Source of the DNA: Ereboglobus luteus
Lineage (GTDB): Bacteria; Verrucomicrobiota; Verrucomicrobiia; Opitutales; Opitutaceae
Assembly: GCF_003096195.1 (NCBI RefSeq)
Contig: NZ_CP023004.1
Location: 1,964,501 to 2,028,500, forward strand
Length of the DNA stretch: 64,000 nt
Reading direction: 5' to 3'
Below, piece by piece: positions 62,623 through 64,000 of this stretch. Every line of letters begins with the position of its first letter. Positions within the stretch are counted from its first letter, which is position 1. Under the pieces are notes generated by a model. It searched no databases and was not told the DNA's origin. It saw nothing but the letters and a program-made list of their open reading frames with translations. The translations under genes were made by a program, and so were the position numbers.

Positions 62623-63603
62623 TCACAATCCGCGCATGAACTCAAAAATTTTATCGTGCATGCCGGGCAGCGGCTCGTGGGCGAAATCCGGGTAAAACAC
62701 CATCTGCTTTTTCGATTTGATTTTATTGTAGGCGGCGAACTGCGTCGATGGCGGGCAGACCGTGTCCATTAACCCAATGCCGAGCATGATCCGCGCCTTG
62801 ATGCGGTGCGCGTGATGCTGGCAGTCGATGTAGCCGAGCTTTGTGAAGATCGCCTCTTCGCGTTCGTGGAGCGGATCGTGCTGGCGGAAAAAATAGCGCA
62901 ACTCGTCATACGCGTCTTTTGCCTGGTCCATTTGCCAGACGCGCTGGTAGTCGCAGAGAAACGGATACACGGGCGCGGCGCGCTTGATGCGCGGTTCGAG
63001 CGCGGCGCACGCGAGTGTGAGCGCGCCGCCTTGCGACCAGCCGGTTGCCCCGACTCGTTTTTCATCGACCTCCGGAAACGTCATCACGGCGCGCGCCAGT
63101 TGCGCGGTGTCCAGAAACACATCGCGGAAAAACAGCCTGTGCGGATCGGGATCGTCGAGGCCGCGAATGATCTGCCCTCGCAGGGTGTTGCCCTTGACAC
63201 CGCCGGTGTCCTCCGAAAGCCCGCCCTGTCCGCGCACATCCATCGCGGCCACGCAAAAACCCTGCGAGACGAGCGCGAGCTTGTCCTGCCAGTCGCCGCT
63301 GTTCCCCGAGTAGCCGTGAAAAAGAAGCACGGCGGGATGCCGTTTGTCCGTGTTTTCGGGCGTGCGCTCGGGCCGCAGGTATTTGGCGTGAATGCGGGCG
63401 CCGTGCGTGCCGTCGAACCACAGGTCGAAACATTCGACACCGGCGGGCGCGATGGTGCGGTTGGGGACGAGCTCGGCGTTGGCGGGCGTCGCGTCGAGCT
63501 CGCGCAGGGCGGCGCGCCAGTAGGCGTCGAAATCCGCCGGGCGCGGATTGGTGCCGCGATATTTGCGCAATTCGGGAAGCGGTTTGTCGAAGGTCAGTGG
63601 CAT
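62623..63603 (-). CDS. Carbohydrate esterase family 7 acetylxylan esterase / cephalosporin-C deacetylase-like
   Basis: A protein of 326 aa (MPLTFDKPLPELRKYRGTNPRPADFDAYW), the usual CE7 length. The alpha/beta-hydrolase triad is visible: nucleophile Ser in GATGWSQGGALTLA, Asp in GLMDTVCPPSTQFA, His in YPDFAHEPLPG. VRGQGG, a CE7 oxyanion signature, is in MDVRGQGGLSED. No signal peptide is seen, so it is probably cytoplasmic, removing acetyl groups from imported xylo-oligosaccharides. It is convergent with pckG. Confidence 0.9.
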   Translation of the reverse strand: MPLTFDKPLPELRKYRGTNPRPADFDAYWRAALRELDATPANAELVPNRTIAPAGVECFDLWFDGTHGARIHAKYLRPERTPENTDKRHPAVLLFHGYSGNSGDWQDKLALVSQGFCVAAMDVRGQGGLSEDTGGVKGNTLRGQIIRGLDDPDPHRLFFRDVFLDTAQLARAVMTFPEVDEKRVGATGWSQGGALTLACAALEPRIKRAAPVYPFLCDYQRVWQMDQAKDAYDELRYFFRQHDPLHEREEAIFTKLGYIDCQHHAHRIKARIMLGIGLMDTVCPPSTQFAAYNKIKSKKQMVFYPDFAHEPLPGMHDKIFEFMRGL

Positions 63604-63801
63604 GGGAGAGTTTTTTGAATTTTTGAAATGGAGGGGAGGTGAACCCCCACAGCTAATGCGAGTCGGCGAGGGAAAGTCGAGCGTCCGCGCATGCCGGAGG
63701 GGCGTATGGATTGTGTTTTGGCGAAATTTTTAGACGCAAGATTGTGGTTGCGCTGTGCCGCAGCGCTGGTTTGCTCACCCGTTCAACAATTTTAAAACAT
63801 T

Positions 63802-63966
63802 ATGCAAGAAGTCGTCATACTCGAGTGCACCGAAGCCCGCAAAGAGGGGAAACCCGTCTCGCGTTATCTCACCACGCGCAACAAAAAGACGGTGACAGAG
63901 CGTATTGAGAAGAAGAAATACAATCCCTTCCTCAAGCGCCGCACGGTTCACAAGGAAATCAAATAG
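63802..63966 (+). CDS. rpmG: 50S ribosomal protein L33
   Basis: A protein of 54 aa ([20 protein letters not shown], then [20 protein letters not shown], ending HKEIK). It has the L33 signature from ILECTE to the K-K-Y-N-P region and the terminal H-K-E-x-K. The zinc-ribbon cysteine pairs are absent, so this is the C-minus form. No further gene is seen in the last 34 bases or in 63604-63801, where its promoter must lie. Confidence 0.95.
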   Translation: MQEVVILECTEARKEGKPVSRYLTTRNKKTVTERIEKKKYNPFLKRRTVHKEIK

Positions 63967-64000
63967 CATTCTCCAAACGCATCGCGTTTCCGAGCCCGGC

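Overview
The window is high-GC bacterial chromosome with no phage, CRISPR or conjugation genes and no rRNA or tRNA gene that I can see. I read it as Verrucomicrobiota, probably Opitutaceae. The reasons are the many secreted proteins with passenger-type beta-strand repeats, a Gly-rich/hydrophobic/Arg C-terminal sorting tail, a GTP-type PEP carboxykinase, a cysteine-free L33, and starts that mostly lack a clear Shine-Dalgarno sequence. The taxonomic call is inference; no marker gene was compared.

Layout. 3-3599 (+): 3' part of a large superfamily 1 helicase with a C-terminal nuclease-like domain. 3702-29589 (all -): a 26-kb block coding almost only secreted hydrolases. It holds eight phosphoesterases of four unrelated folds (PHP; calcineurin-like x3, one inside a 1927-residue modular surface protein; GDPD; endonuclease/exonuclease/phosphatase (EEP) fold x3), three glycosidases (GH2, GH31, GH27), a beta-lactamase-fold serine hydrolase and an organophosphate-type MFS antiporter. 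Palindromic repeats lie between many of these genes. 29875-30741 (-): ilvE. 30884-36247 (+): a sigma-54-type response regulator, a membrane protein (both frameshifted at G runs), an outer-membrane barrel and a small outer-membrane protein. 36351-38429 (+): ligA, converging on copA (-). 40699-49039 (+): mnmA, a left-handed beta-helix protein, an MFS transporter, an aspartic-protease-like PDZ lipoprotein, metF, an enoyl-reductase-like dehydrogenase and a coiled-coil LysM protein. 49071-53922: VOC protein, ComEC-like protein without its metallo-beta-lactamase domain, a small secreted protein, and a ketosynthase/ACP pair. 54009-56507 (+): recD2 with repeat-derived in-frame insertions. 56511-60607: a patch with an orphan secreted protein, an IS4-family remnant, an intact AAA/DUF4143 ATPase and a decayed second copy. 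60608-63966: pckG with a strong terminator, a CE7 acetyl esterase and rpmG.

The most unusual feature is the 3.7-29.6 kb block. Nearly every product has an export signal. Together they could strip sugars and acyl groups from a phosphodiester-containing glycopolymer or glycolipid, cut its phosphodiesters, remove phosphate and import a phosphorylated product. A teichoic-acid-like or glycosyl-inositol-phosphate substrate fits the enzyme set, but this is a hypothesis.

Single-base disruptions occur at 32154-32158 and 33539-33546, and probably also near 17050 and 60215. All four would be repaired by adding one base, so sequencing or assembly error should be excluded before calling these pseudogenes.
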